A DNA stretch of 64,000 nucleotides from Gordonia polyisoprenivorans NBRC 16320 = JCM 10675 (GTDB lineage: Bacteria; Actinomycetota; Actinomycetes; Mycobacteriales; Mycobacteriaceae). This document shows, piece after piece, positions 24,588 to 33,487 of the stretch. A model generated the notes under the pieces. It searched no databases and was not told the origin of the DNA. It was given only the letters and a program-made list of their open reading frames with translations. The stretch covers positions 434,001-498,000 of the forward strand of contig NZ_BAEI01000031.1 of NCBI RefSeq assembly GCF_000241325.1, written 5' to 3'. Each line of letters begins with the position of its first letter. Position 1 is the first letter of the stretch. Made by a program: the position numbers and the translations under genes.

Positions 24588-26109
24588 GCGTCGCGCCGGT
24601 GGCCCGGCTGATGGGCGGGCCGATCGACGGGTCCGGCCGTCCGAGGTCGGCCAGGATGCCCTCGGCGCTGCGCACTGCCACCGTGGCCGCGTCGACGACC
24701 TGCGGGTCGGCCAGCGGATGTGCCGCCCGTGTCCGCCACCGGGCGGCCGCGGCAATTGCCGCCTCGCGCACCTCATTCGGGGTGGCGTCGTGCGCAAGTC
24801 CCAGGCGCACAGTCGGATACACGCCGCGGTCGCCGACGAGTCGGCTCAACTCGTCGAGTGTCTCGGGGGGCAGACCGATCCGTCCGGCCCGCACGGCCCC
24901 GATCAACCGCAATTCGCGGAAGCCGTGGGTGTCGGCCAGCGCGCGGCGCACCGACGAACGCAGTTGGGCCGCTGCGGGTCCCGGGGTGCCGGCGAGTATG
25001 CCGTCGAGGGTGCGCAGCGCCGAATGCGACTTGAGCTGCCAGGCCCGTTGGCCGAATTGCACGGTGATCAGGGAACTGAGCTCCGAGAGACCGCTGCGCG
25101 CGAGCAACTCCGTCGACAGCGCCGACGACGTCGTCGTCCCGAACCGGATCAACGTCACCGCCAGTCGGATACCGAAGACGCCCAGCCGGTCGGCCAGGGC
25201 TTGCCGCGCCTGCGGGTCGACGGTGGGCAGGATGTCCGGGCGGGTGAATCGGTCCATACTCAGCAGCGCTGATTCCAGATCGTCGGCAGGCACCGACGCC
25301 AGCGCGAGCAGCGCCCGGAACTCCCTCTCCCGCAACGTCTGTGCCCCCAACGCCAGCAGCCCCGACACCGGGAGGACCGAGTGGCACAGGCCGGTGCGGG
25401 TCAGTTCGCCGGTCAGTCGTGCAGCGATCTCCTGCGCCGACAGCATCGCATCCACCCGCCCGGCGCCGAGTTCGTCGGCACGGGACACCACCCCGACGAC
25501 CCCGAGCGGGCCGGCCGAGGAGCCCATGGCCGCGGTGATCCGCCGCAGCATGGCGGAGTCGGCGGCGGTGAGTGTGCGCAGCAGATAGATGACCGCATCC
25601 ACCCGAGGTCGCCCGTCCTCGGGCGCGAGAAGATGTTCGGTGGACGCCGACAGGTCCGACGACAACGACGCCAGCCCCGGGGTGTCGACCAGGGCGCGAT
25701 GCTCCAGCGCCCGGGTCGGCCAGGTGACCTCGATGCGATCGATGCGATCGGCGGTCAACGTCCCGAGGTCGAAGCCGAGTCGGCCGTCGATTCGGGTCAC
25801 CGGAACCGCAACGGCGGCACCGTCATCGACGCATGCGGTCACCGACGCCGTCCGGCCCCGGCGATACCAGGTGACCACCCGCGTGCACTCGGTGGCGTCG
25901 GTCGGTGCGATGTCCTGCCCGACCAGCGCATTGAGCAGCGTGGACTTGCCGGCCTTCAGCGATCCGGTGAGTGCGATCCGCAAGGGCGCTTGGAGTTGTC
26001 GCTCACACTCCTCGATCCGATCGAGGGCGCGTCGATCACCGGCCACGGCCGTGCGCGCTGCAGCGAGGAGGTCGGGGGCCGCCGGAGCGGGGCCGGGTGC
26101 GGGACTCAT
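24556..26109 (-). CDS. iniC: IniC-like dynamin-family GTPase
   Basis: This 517-residue bacterial dynamin-like protein belongs to the ini system (M. tuberculosis IniC about 493 aa). The G1 loop GSLKAGKST is at residues 49-57, a G3 DTPG at ~140 and a G4-like SRAD after VVGVVSRADE. The C-terminal half is helical with no strong membrane helix. IniA/IniC have been implicated in membrane remodelling and tolerance to cell-wall drugs such as isoniazid and ethambutol. ATG 26109 shares one base with the iniA stop (TGATG), so translation is likely coupled. It is the last gene of the iniB-iniA-iniC direction. Confidence 0.88.
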   Translation of the reverse strand: MSPAPGPAPAAPDLLAAARTAVAGDRRALDRIEECERQLQAPLRIALTGSLKAGKSTLLNALVGQDIAPTDATECTRVVTWYRRGRTASVTACVDDGAAVAVPVTRIDGRLGFDLGTLTADRIDRIEVTWPTRALEHRALVDTPGLASLSSDLSASTEHLLAPEDGRPRVDAVIYLLRTLTAADSAMLRRITAAMGSSAGPLGVVGVVSRADELGAGRVDAMLSAQEIAARLTGELTRTGLCHSVLPVSGLLALGAQTLREREFRALLALASVPADDLESALLSMDRFTRPDILPTVDPQARQALADRLGVFGIRLAVTLIRFGTTTSSALSTELLARSGLSELSSLITVQFGQRAWQLKSHSALRTLDGILAGTPGPAAAQLRSSVRRALADTHGFRELRLIGAVRAGRIGLPPETLDELSRLVGDRGVYPTVRLGLAHDATPNEVREAAIAAAARWRTRAAHPLADPQVVDAATVAVRSAEGILADLGRPDPSIGPPISRATGATLNAGSHRRPE

Positions 26110-28025
26110 CAGGCGGCCTGCCCGGTGATCTGGGTCCCGGTGATCGCCTCGGCCGCACGACGCAGCGCCGCCACCGCCGACAACTCGCTCTCCAGCGCCG
26201 CGACCCGGGCGGCGCGCTCGGAATCCTCCAGTGCCGCCGCCGATTGCGCGGCGCTCAGCGACTCGTTGATCGAGCGGGCCGCCTGTTCGGCGATCTCGGC
26301 GAAGTGATCGCGCAGGATGCGCTGCATCGTGCGCAGCCGATCACGGGACTCCTTGCCGACCTGGAAGCTGACGTCGTCGGTGAACGAGCGCACCACCACC
26401 TTGGCCTTGTTGCGGCGATCGGCGAGTCGCGCCTGCTTGTCGTCACGATAGGCCTTGCTGCCCAACAACAGTCCCGCACCCACCGACACGGGATTGATCA
26501 GCGCCATCCCCATCATGGTGGAGATCAGTCCGAACATCAGCACACCGCCGTAGGAGCCACGCATCCCGACGATCAGCTTCTGGGTGATCGACATCGACGA
26601 CGTGTTGGGTGCGCTGAGCTCGGTGACGGAATCGAGGATGCCGTCGACGCCGGCGATGTCGATGGCCGGCAGATCGGCGTACCCGGCCTCGGCGAAGTGC
26701 TCGGCGAGCCGCTCGGCCAGCCACACCGAGCGTTCGTGTGCCCACACGAAATTGTCGCCGACCGCGGTCGCGGTCTGGTCGATCAGCCACTCCGACAACC
26801 GGTCCCAGTCCTTCTCCGGATCGCCGTCGTCGATGGCGCGCTCGGCCTCCCGGGTCACCGCGCGCAGCCGGTCCCGCAGATCGTGATCGATGTCGGCGGC
26901 CAGGTCGGAGATCCCGTCGGTGAGGGTCTGCTGCCAGTGCGAGGACGACCGGCGCAGTCCCTCCGCCTTGGCCCGGGCCTCCCGCAGGCCTCGCACCGCG
27001 CGGTCGGCGGTCTCCGGATTCTTCAGTGCCGCAAGCTCACTGCCCAAGGTGAGCGCCAGGTGCTCGGAGACGGTCCGCAGGTCGGTGCCGGCGGCGGCGC
27101 GTGCAGATCGGCGCGCCGAGGGCACCACGGTTTCCCGGAGATACCGATAGAGGTCGGCGAAACCCGCCTCGGCGTTGAGTTGTTCGTCGCCGAGACGCAG
27201 GGCATGGGCGCGCATCGTCGACGAGACGGGAAGAAGTGGGATGTCGATGTCGGCGGCCCGCAGGTGGGCGCGGTCGGCGTCGGCGATCCGACGCCAATGC
27301 GGGTAGAGGTCGGTCTTGGTGAGCAGACAGGCCACGGTCGGGCACAGGTCGACCACCTGACGCAGGAACGCCATCTCCGGTGCGGTGAACTCCTGGCTGG
27401 CGTCGGTCACCATGAACACCGCGTCGGCGGCCGCGACCATGCCGAGAGTCGTTGCCGCGTACGGGTGTCCGTGACCCCCGACGCCCGGGGTATCGATCAC
27501 GACGAGTCCGTCGGCCAGCAGTGGTCCGGGCGCGGTGATCTCCAGCCGCATCACCTCGCGTCCCTGGGTGTGGGCGCTGGTGGGGGTGACGGAGGTGACC
27601 TCGTCGAAGGGAATCGGGATCGGCTGGTCGGTGCCGGCGACCACCAGGTGGGCGGCGGGCTGCTCGGCGTGGGAGATCAGCGTGGGCACGGCGGTGCTCT
27701 CGTCGTCGCCCACCGCGCAGACGCCCAGGTTCAGCAGCGCGTTGACGAACTGGCTCTTGCCCTGTTTGAGGTTGCCCACGACGACGATGCGCAATCGGGG
27801 ATCGGAGAGTCGGGCGTGGGCGCCCTGGAGGCGGGCGGTCAGGTCGTCGCGCTGTGTCTGTGCCGCCAGGGTCGCGGCCCGAGCGATGAGATCGGAGATC
27901 GTCGATCCGGTGGGGCGAAGATCGGAGGAAGCGGGCGCGGCGCCCTGCGGTGCGGGTGCTTTCGGCGTGTTGTCTTGTGGCGCGGCCGGATACATGGCCT
28001 GTTGCTCGGCGGATGTGTGCGACAT
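26109..28025 (-). CDS. iniA: IniA-like dynamin-family GTPase
   Basis: The 638-residue membrane-associated dynamin-like GTPase (M. tuberculosis IniA about 640 aa) has a Pro/Ala-rich N-terminal tail, G1 GNLKQGKS (84-91), G3 DTPGVGGHG (~177) and G4 TKTD (~240). A long helical neck and stalk follow, with a hydrophobic hairpin (FGLISTMMGMALINP, ~495-530) that serves as the membrane-insertion paddle in mycobacterial IniA. ATG 28025 is preceded by GGGAG. It is separated from iniB by 204 bp containing two strong hairpins, so iniAC may be expressed at a lower level than iniB or from its own promoter. Confidence 0.9.
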   Translation of the reverse strand: MSHTSAEQQAMYPAAPQDNTPKAPAPQGAAPASSDLRPTGSTISDLIARAATLAAQTQRDDLTARLQGAHARLSDPRLRIVVVGNLKQGKSQFVNALLNLGVCAVGDDESTAVPTLISHAEQPAAHLVVAGTDQPIPIPFDEVTSVTPTSAHTQGREVMRLEITAPGPLLADGLVVIDTPGVGGHGHPYAATTLGMVAAADAVFMVTDASQEFTAPEMAFLRQVVDLCPTVACLLTKTDLYPHWRRIADADRAHLRAADIDIPLLPVSSTMRAHALRLGDEQLNAEAGFADLYRYLRETVVPSARRSARAAAGTDLRTVSEHLALTLGSELAALKNPETADRAVRGLREARAKAEGLRRSSSHWQQTLTDGISDLAADIDHDLRDRLRAVTREAERAIDDGDPEKDWDRLSEWLIDQTATAVGDNFVWAHERSVWLAERLAEHFAEAGYADLPAIDIAGVDGILDSVTELSAPNTSSMSITQKLIVGMRGSYGGVLMFGLISTMMGMALINPVSVGAGLLLGSKAYRDDKQARLADRRNKAKVVVRSFTDDVSFQVGKESRDRLRTMQRILRDHFAEIAEQAARSINESLSAAQSAAALEDSERAARVAALESELSAVAALRRAAEAITGTQITGQAA

Positions 28026-28088
28026 GGTGCTCCCACGGTAGCCCGACCGGTGCCGCTGGGTCGCGGCATCGCGGTGAGAAAGCGAAGA

Positions 28089-28176
28089 CCCTTTCCCTGC
28101 CCGCGGCTCCGGTCACGCGGGCAGGGAAAGGGCAGGGGGGATGTGGTCGGCGATCCCCGAGGGAATCACCGACCAC
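28089..28176 (-). terminator. Twin hairpins between iniB and iniA
   Basis: Hairpin 1 has a perfect 16-bp stem (28089-28104 with 28117-28132, CCCTTTCCCTGCCCGC and its complement) and a 12-nt loop. Hairpin 2 pairs GTGGTCGG (28143-28150) with CCGACCAC (28169-28176) and has further inner pairing. No T-run follows on the iniB strand. They could terminate or attenuate transcription from iniB into iniA, or stabilise the iniB mRNA end. Confidence 0.65.
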
Positions 28177-28229
28177 CATCTCCTCGGCGGCGCGAGCCGT
28201 GAGGCCACGCGCGACGGTGGACGTCGTCG

Positions 28230-31200
28230 TCAGCCGCCGAGAAGTCCTTCGTGGCCCCCGATGCCGTGACCGGCATCGGGATGCGGGGTCGTGGAGTCGG
28301 TGCCGGGGTCCGCGCCGGTCAGGCCACCGCCGAGGCCGCTCTCGAGGCCTCCCGTCAGGCCCGAGGTGAGATCGCCGGTGGCGTGGGTGGTGGCGTCGAG
28401 GGTGTGGCCGAGCGGGTTGCCCGCGCCTGCGGAACCCGTTGCGCCGGAATCGGTTGCACCGGTGCCCAAGCTGCCGGCCGCCAGGCCCGTCGAGCCCGGT
28501 TCGGTGGTGCCCGGATCGGCGCCCGTTCCCACGCCCAGACCGTTGGCGCCGACCTGGGCGATCGATCCGAGTGCGCCATGGCCGCTCTCGGTGACGGTGC
28601 CCTCGGTGGTCGTCGTGTTCTGCAGGCCGGAGAGTGCGGTACCGACGAGACCGTGGCCGCCGATCGAACCGCCGGCGTCCCCGCCGGTCAGGTCGCCGAG
28701 GTGGGAGTCGATCTCGCCACCGAGCCCGCCTGCGGCCGCGCCGCCTCCGCCGAGGCCCAGTCCACCGGTCAGGTCATTGCCGACGTGGGTGAGTTCGGTT
28801 CCGAGGTGGTGACCCGCGTCGGGTGTGGTCGTCAGGCCCAGTCCGAGGTCGGGCGTGTGGGTCAGGTCGGTCGAGAGCCCCAGACCGCCGGTGAGATCCG
28901 AGCCGGCGCCGGCAAGGCCGTCGGCGATCGCCGCGGTCTGCAGGGCAGCGCTGCCGCCGGCAGTGATCGCGCCGCTGCCGACGATGCCGTTCTGGCCGAG
29001 TGTCAGGGCGGGTTGGGCGACGGTGACGAGGTCGGCGTCGACGATCCGATCGATACCGCCGCCGGCCTCGAGCGTCGAGGTGAGGCCCGCGGTGATCGAC
29101 CCGGCCTGGCCGGTGTCGAGGTTCAGGGCCCCGCCGAGTGCGGAGGTCAGCGAGGTACCGAGATCGGCGCCGTCGACGAGCGAGCCGGCGACGGCGCCAC
29201 CGAGGTCACCACCGAGGGCCGAACCGAGGACGGCGCCGAACGAACCGCCGAGCGCCGAGCCGATCTCGCCGCCACCGCCGAGTGCGGAGGACAGCGCGCC
29301 GGACAGCTCACCGGTCGTCGCGGTGAGCGCCGCGGAGTCGAGGCCCCCGATCAGTCCACCACCGATCGCTCCGCCCCCGGCGAGTTGCCCACCGAGTGCG
29401 GCGTCGAGGGCGCCGCCGAGTTGCCCGATCAGTGCGCCGTCGACGCCGAGGGCGGTACCCAGGTCGGCCGCGAGGACCTGCCCCAGCGTGGCTTGTGTTG
29501 CGCCGCTGAGGCTTCCGTCGATGCCGGTGGCCGCGGCGAGCATCCCGCCGAGTGACCCGCCGAGCGCGGCGGCGAGGTCGCCGCCGAGTCCGCCGACCGC
29601 GCCGAGTTCGGTCGCGAGCCCACCGGCCAGTCCACCGGCGAGCCCGCCGTCGAGCAACGCCGACAGTTGCGCGCCGCCCAGCCCGGCGGTGTCGAGCACG
29701 CCGGCCAGAGCGCCGCCGAGATCGAGAGCGGTGGACGCGCCGAGCGCCGAGCCGATCGTGGCGCCGAGAGTCGAGTTCAGGGTGGCGCCGAGAGCGGTGT
29801 CGAGGCCCGCGCCGGTGGCGAGCAGGCCGCTCAAGGTGCCGTCGGCGTCGATTCCGCCGGCGAGCGCGGCACCCAACGCGGCACCGAGGTCACCGGCGAC
29901 GGCACCGCCTGCGCCCAGGGTCGAGGCCAGGCTCGCTCCGAGAGCGGCGCCCAGGTCGGTGTGAGCGTCGAGAGCTGTCGCGAGTCCACCGGAGAGGGCC
30001 GTGGAGAGGCCGCCGGAAAGAGCGGAGTCGAGTGCGGCCGTCAGTCCGGCGCCGCCCGCGCCACCGATCCCGAGTGCCGCGGTCAGTGCTGCCGACATCG
30101 CGGTGCCTGCCCCGGCGCCCGCGGTCAACGCGATGCCACCGGCGGCGGCCGCACTGCCGGCCAGCGCGGCGCCCAGCGCACCGCCGAGCCCGGCGGCCAC
30201 CGAGCCGCCGGCGGCCAGGCCGGTCGCGAGCGCACCCGACAGCGTGGTGGTCAGCTCGCCGGCGAGAGAGGCGACGGCGCCGGCGTCGAGAAGTCCGGTC
30301 AGTTCGGCACCGACCCCGCCCGCTGCGGCGAATGTGCCGGTCAGTGCGGTGCTCAGGGCGGCCGACGCGCCTGCACCGAGGTCCAGGACACCCGAGAGGC
30401 TGGCGCCGAGTGCGGTGGCGGCGTCCAGGCCTGCGGTCAGTCCGGCCGCGAAGTCGGCTCCGAGGGCCCCGCCCGCGCCGAGTGCGGCACCGAGGGTGGC
30501 ACCCAGCGAGGCGGCGAACGCTCCGGCGACCTGGCCGCCCGCGGTGAGGCCGGCCGACAGCACGGCGCCGAGTTCGGCCCCGCCGGCGCCCGCGAGTCCG
30601 GCACCGACGGACAGTACCGCCGAGAGCGACGACGACAATTGGGCGGCGAGCTCGCCGCCGAAGCCCAGCGAACCGATCAGCGCCGCGGCCAGTTGGCCGC
30701 CGATCTCGGCTCCGTCGCCGAGTGCGCCCCCGACCAGTGCGTCACCGCCGAGCAGGAGATCGAATGCGCCGCCGAGTGCGGCACCCAGTTGCCCGGCCAC
30801 CGCGCCGCCCGCGCCGACGCCTGCGGCCAGGGTCGCTGCGAGTCCGACCGCGAGTTGTCCGGCGAGGTCGAGCTCGGCGAAGGCGATGCCGCCGAGATCG
30901 ACTGCGGTCAAGGCGAATCCGGACAGATCGGCACCGACGACCCCGATGCCGCCGAGGACGCTGCCGAAGTCGATGGAGCCGAGCGAGAATCCGCCGACGT
31001 TCACACCGCCCAGGCCGACACCACCCAATCCGACGCCGCCCAGTGCTGCCCCGCCGAGGCCCAGTCCGCCGAGCGCCCCGCCGCCGAGGCCCAGTCCGCC
31101 GAGCGCCCCGCCGCCGATGCCCAGTCCGCCGAGGGCCCCGCCGCCCACAGCACCGCCGGCACCGACCGCGCCGCCGGCACCGGCGATCGCGCCGAGTGCT

Positions 31201-31376
31201 CCACCGGCGCCCCCGCCGGCGACCAACGGTGCCGCAGCGGCGACCTCGGCCGGGGTGACCCCGCTCAATCCGGCCGCGGCGAGCACGGTCTGCGGCGATC
31301 GGCAATACCCCTCAAGGGCTTCGTCGTCGCGCAACAGCCCCAGGATGAAGTCGAGAACGGCATTGTTGCTGCTCAT
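28230..31376 (-). CDS. iniB: IniB-like protein, greatly expanded Gly/Ala/Leu repeat protein
   Basis: The 1048-residue protein has a conserved IniB-type N-terminal domain (NAVLDFILGLLRDDEALEGYC, residues ~5-25, then PQTVLAAAGLSGVTPAEV). The rest is almost entirely Gly/Ala/Leu/Ser repeats such as LGGLGLGGGALGG, LGAALGAGGAL and SGALSSALGGG. M. tuberculosis IniB is about 479 residues, so this one is roughly twice the length. There is no signal peptide and no recognisable enzyme. ATG 31376 follows GAGGAG. It heads the iniBAC direction and is divergent from the Hsp70-like/IniR genes. IniB is induced by cell-wall inhibitors in mycobacteria, but its mechanism is unknown. Confidence 0.85.
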   Translation of the reverse strand: MSSNNAVLDFILGLLRDDEALEGYCRSPQTVLAAAGLSGVTPAEVAAAAPLVAGGGAGGALGAIAGAGGAVGAGGAVGGGALGGLGIGGGALGGLGLGGGALGGLGLGGAALGGVGLGGVGLGGVNVGGFSLGSIDFGSVLGGIGVVGADLSGFALTAVDLGGIAFAELDLAGQLAVGLAATLAAGVGAGGAVAGQLGAALGGAFDLLLGGDALVGGALGDGAEIGGQLAAALIGSLGFGGELAAQLSSSLSAVLSVGAGLAGAGGAELGAVLSAGLTAGGQVAGAFAASLGATLGAALGAGGALGADFAAGLTAGLDAATALGASLSGVLDLGAGASAALSTALTGTFAAAGGVGAELTGLLDAGAVASLAGELTTTLSGALATGLAAGGSVAAGLGGALGAALAGSAAAAGGIALTAGAGAGTAMSAALTAALGIGGAGGAGLTAALDSALSGGLSTALSGGLATALDAHTDLGAALGASLASTLGAGGAVAGDLGAALGAALAGGIDADGTLSGLLATGAGLDTALGATLNSTLGATIGSALGASTALDLGGALAGVLDTAGLGGAQLSALLDGGLAGGLAGGLATELGAVGGLGGDLAAALGGSLGGMLAAATGIDGSLSGATQATLGQVLAADLGTALGVDGALIGQLGGALDAALGGQLAGGGAIGGGLIGGLDSAALTATTGELSGALSSALGGGGEIGSALGGSFGAVLGSALGGDLGGAVAGSLVDGADLGTSLTSALGGALNLDTGQAGSITAGLTSTLEAGGGIDRIVDADLVTVAQPALTLGQNGIVGSGAITAGGSAALQTAAIADGLAGAGSDLTGGLGLSTDLTHTPDLGLGLTTTPDAGHHLGTELTHVGNDLTGGLGLGGGGAAAGGLGGEIDSHLGDLTGGDAGGSIGGHGLVGTALSGLQNTTTTEGTVTESGHGALGSIAQVGANGLGVGTGADPGTTEPGSTGLAAGSLGTGATDSGATGSAGAGNPLGHTLDATTHATGDLTSGLTGGLESGLGGGLTGADPGTDSTTPHPDAGHGIGGHEGLLGG
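31051..31140. repeat. Three 30-bp tandem repeats in iniB
   Basis: Units 31051-31080 and 31081-31110 are identical and 31111-31140 differs at two positions. Each encodes ten residues of the ALGGLGLGGG type. They show that the iniB repeat tract has recently expanded by slippage or recombination. Confidence 0.85.
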
Positions 31377-31444
31377 GGGAAGTCTCCTCAAATGACATGC
31401 GGTGGATGATGACCACGCTATGGGGGCCGCCGGGCCGGCACATC

Positions 31445-31547
31445 GGGGAAAAATCCCCCCTTCGCCGCCGTGCCCCGTCACGTTCCCCGAGGGGGCATTT
31501 CCCCCTGCGGGCCGTGGGCCGGGCGCGGGTTACGGGGAAATTCCCCC
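31445..31547. promoter_or_regulatory. Three GGGG-AAATT-CCCC palindromes between iniB and the Hsp70-like gene
   Basis: The palindromes are GGGGAAAAATCCCCCC (31445-31460), GGGGGCATTTCCCCC (31491-31505) and GGGGAAATTCCCCC (31534-31547). Their centres are about 45 and 43 bp apart, close to four helical turns. They lie in the 281-bp region between divergent iniB (start 31376) and the Hsp70-like gene (start 31658). They are the obvious candidates for operators of the IniR-like regulator encoded two genes away. Binding is inferred. Confidence 0.7.
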
Positions 31548-31657
31548 ATCTTTGCTCCGTCGGCTAACGACACGCCCGGGAGTCGCGACATGATGAGCAG
31601 CGTGACCTGCGGGTCACCCGGCGCGTCCACGCCGGTTAGAGGAGACGAGGAGAGACG

Positions 31658-33487
31658 ATGACCGTCGACATCCGGCATGACGCGACACCCGAGCCGGCCG
31701 GGGGTGTGGGCGACCATGAGGCGGCTCCCGCGTTGGCGATCGGCATCAAGATCGGCACCGACGTCTCCATCGCCGTCGGTGCGCACGCCGACGGCTGGGC
31801 GGGTACGGTCACCCGCCCGACGCTCGAACTCGCCGGACGCGACGACTTCCTACCTCGCATCGGCGATCCGGTCGGTCTCGTCGACGCCGCAGGTGATCCG
31901 GTGTTCGCCGAGGCGCTTTACGCGCAGGCCGTCCATCGGCTGCTCACCGAGACACTGGAGGCGACCGGCGCAGACCCTCGGGCCGTCCAGGTGACGTTCG
32001 CCGTCCCGGACGGGTGGTCGCCGGCGGTGATCGCCGACGTCGCCCGCGCGGTGCAGGCGGCCACCGGGCTCACCGCGGACCGGTGCGCCTGGACGAGCGC
32101 AGCGGTCACCGCGGTGACCGCCGTCGAACACGCCACCGGCGCCTTCGCCGACGGCGATCCCGTTGTCGTCTACGACTTCGGTGCGTCCGCCACCACGGTG
32201 ACGGTGCTCGCCGCCGGCGCCGATCCGACCCCGTTGACGCGACCACTGACCTCGACGTTGGTGAGTGGGCGTGACATCGACCGGCTGCTGCTCGATCACA
32301 CCCTCGAGGCCACCGGGCTGGGCCAGGCGTTGGGCGCCCGGATCGACGATCCCTCGATCCTCGCCGACCTGACCGAACTACGCAGGCGTTGCCGTACCGC
32401 CAAGGAGATCCTGTCGACGGATACCGGTACCGCCGTGGATATCTCGGTCGGACCGCATCGCACCGAGGCCCGTCTCGTGCGTGAGGACGTCGATGAGCTG
32501 GTGCGTGGGCCGGTGCTGGAATCGGTGAGCCTCGTCCGAGACGCGCTCGCCGCCGCAGCCATCGATCCGCGTCGGGTGGCGGCGATCGTCGCCGTCGGTG
32601 GCGGCTCGACGGTCCCGATCGTCTCCGAACTGCTGGAATCCGCCCTGCACATCCCGGTGATCCTCGACCCCGATCCGGCGGGCGCCGCCGCGGTCGGGGC
32701 GGCGTTGATCTCCGCCGACCGTCTTGCCGGCGCCGGTGCCGCCGACGACGCCACCGCGCTGCTCGCCGCGGCCGCGCCCCTGCCTGCACCTGCCCCGGTC
32801 CACGCCGTCGAACCGGCCCCGGTCTCCGAAAGTGCTCCCGCGCAACGCCTCTCGAATCGCAAACGCGGTGTTCTGGTCGCGCTCGGCGTGGCGGTCATCG
32901 CGGTGTTCACCGCCGCCGGATTGTCGGTGGGCACCGGGCTCGTCGGCTCGACCAAGCCGACGACACCCGCGCCGGCCGAAGGCGCGGTGCCCAGCGGATC
33001 GCACGGGGCATCCACTGCCGCGCGGTCGACGCCGTCCTCCGCGCAGGCCGGTGGTTCGGCGCCGTCGGGGTCGGGTCGCGGCGTACCGGCGGGAACGGCC
33101 GGGCGCAACGCCACCACCGGTGCGCCCTCCTCGGCGGCCGCCGGCGTACCGGCGGCCTCCACCGCTCCGCAGGCCGGCCAACCGGCAGCCTCCACCGCGG
33201 CGCCACAGCCGTCGGCCTCCAACGGCGGTGCGACCGATGGGGGTGCGACGAACGGCGGTACGACCGGCGGGGGCACCGGCAGCGGGAGTGACGGCGGCAG
33301 CGGGAACACCGACACCGGCGGCACCGACGACGGCTCGGGCGGTGGCGCGCCGTCCGGCGGCTCGGGCAACAGCGGTTCGGGTTCGGGCGGTGGAATCGGT
33401 GGCGCGGTGCGCCAGTTGCCGGGCGACGTCCTCGGCGGCGTGGGTCAGATCACCTGCGGCCTCGTCGGACTGCCGGCGTGCCCGTGA
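31658..33487 (+). CDS. Hsp70-like ATPase domain with transmembrane anchor and extracellular tail
   Basis: The 609-residue protein's N-terminal ~370 residues have the actin/Hsp70 ATPase signatures: phosphate-1 AIGIKIGTDVSIAVG, phosphate-2 VYDFGASATTVTVL (~170) and adenosine motif VAVGGGSTVPIVSELL (~313). There is no Hsp70 substrate-binding domain. Instead a membrane helix (~403-427, GVLVALGVAVIAVFTAAGL) leads to a ~150-residue Ser/Thr/Gly/Pro/Ala tail outside the cell. The tail ends in a conserved-looking hydrophobic segment with two Cys (QITCGLVGLPACP). ATG 31658 has GGAGACGAGGAG upstream. It overlaps the iniR-like start by four bases (GTGA). A sensor or chaperone role in the ini response is inference. 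Confidence 0.8.
   Translation: MTVDIRHDATPEPAGGVGDHEAAPALAIGIKIGTDVSIAVGAHADGWAGTVTRPTLELAGRDDFLPRIGDPVGLVDAAGDPVFAEALYAQAVHRLLTETLEATGADPRAVQVTFAVPDGWSPAVIADVARAVQAATGLTADRCAWTSAAVTAVTAVEHATGAFADGDPVVVYDFGASATTVTVLAAGADPTPLTRPLTSTLVSGRDIDRLLLDHTLEATGLGQALGARIDDPSILADLTELRRRCRTAKEILSTDTGTAVDISVGPHRTEARLVREDVDELVRGPVLESVSLVRDALAAAAIDPRRVAAIVAVGGGSTVPIVSELLESALHIPVILDPDPAGAAAVGAALISADRLAGAGAADDATALLAAAAPLPAPAPVHAVEPAPVSESAPAQRLSNRKRGVLVALGVAVIAVFTAAGLSVGTGLVGSTKPTTPAPAEGAVPSGSHGASTAARSTPSSAQAGGSAPSGSGRGVPAGTAGRNATTGAPSSAAAGVPAASTAPQAGQPAASTAAPQPSASNGGATDGGATNGGTTGGGTGSGSDGGSGNTDTGGTDDGSGGGAPSGGSGNSGSGSGGGIGGAVRQLPGDVLGGVGQITCGLVGLPACP

Noticed and set aside
25971..28202. Long plus-strand open frame opposite iniA and iniC
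   Set aside because: The opposite strand has intact GTPase motifs. This frame has none and is Arg/Gly/His-biased.
31051..31140. Regular 30-bp repeats as a CRISPR array
   Set aside because: The repeats are contiguous without spacers, lie in frame within iniB, and no cas genes are near.
28230..31376. PE_PGRS-type protein
   Set aside because: It is Gly/Ala-rich, but the N-terminus is IniB-like and not a PE domain, and it lies beside iniA/iniC.
29667..31409. Long plus-strand open frames opposite iniB
   Set aside because: They arise from the repetitive GC-rich codons of iniB and have no ribosome site or conserved domain.
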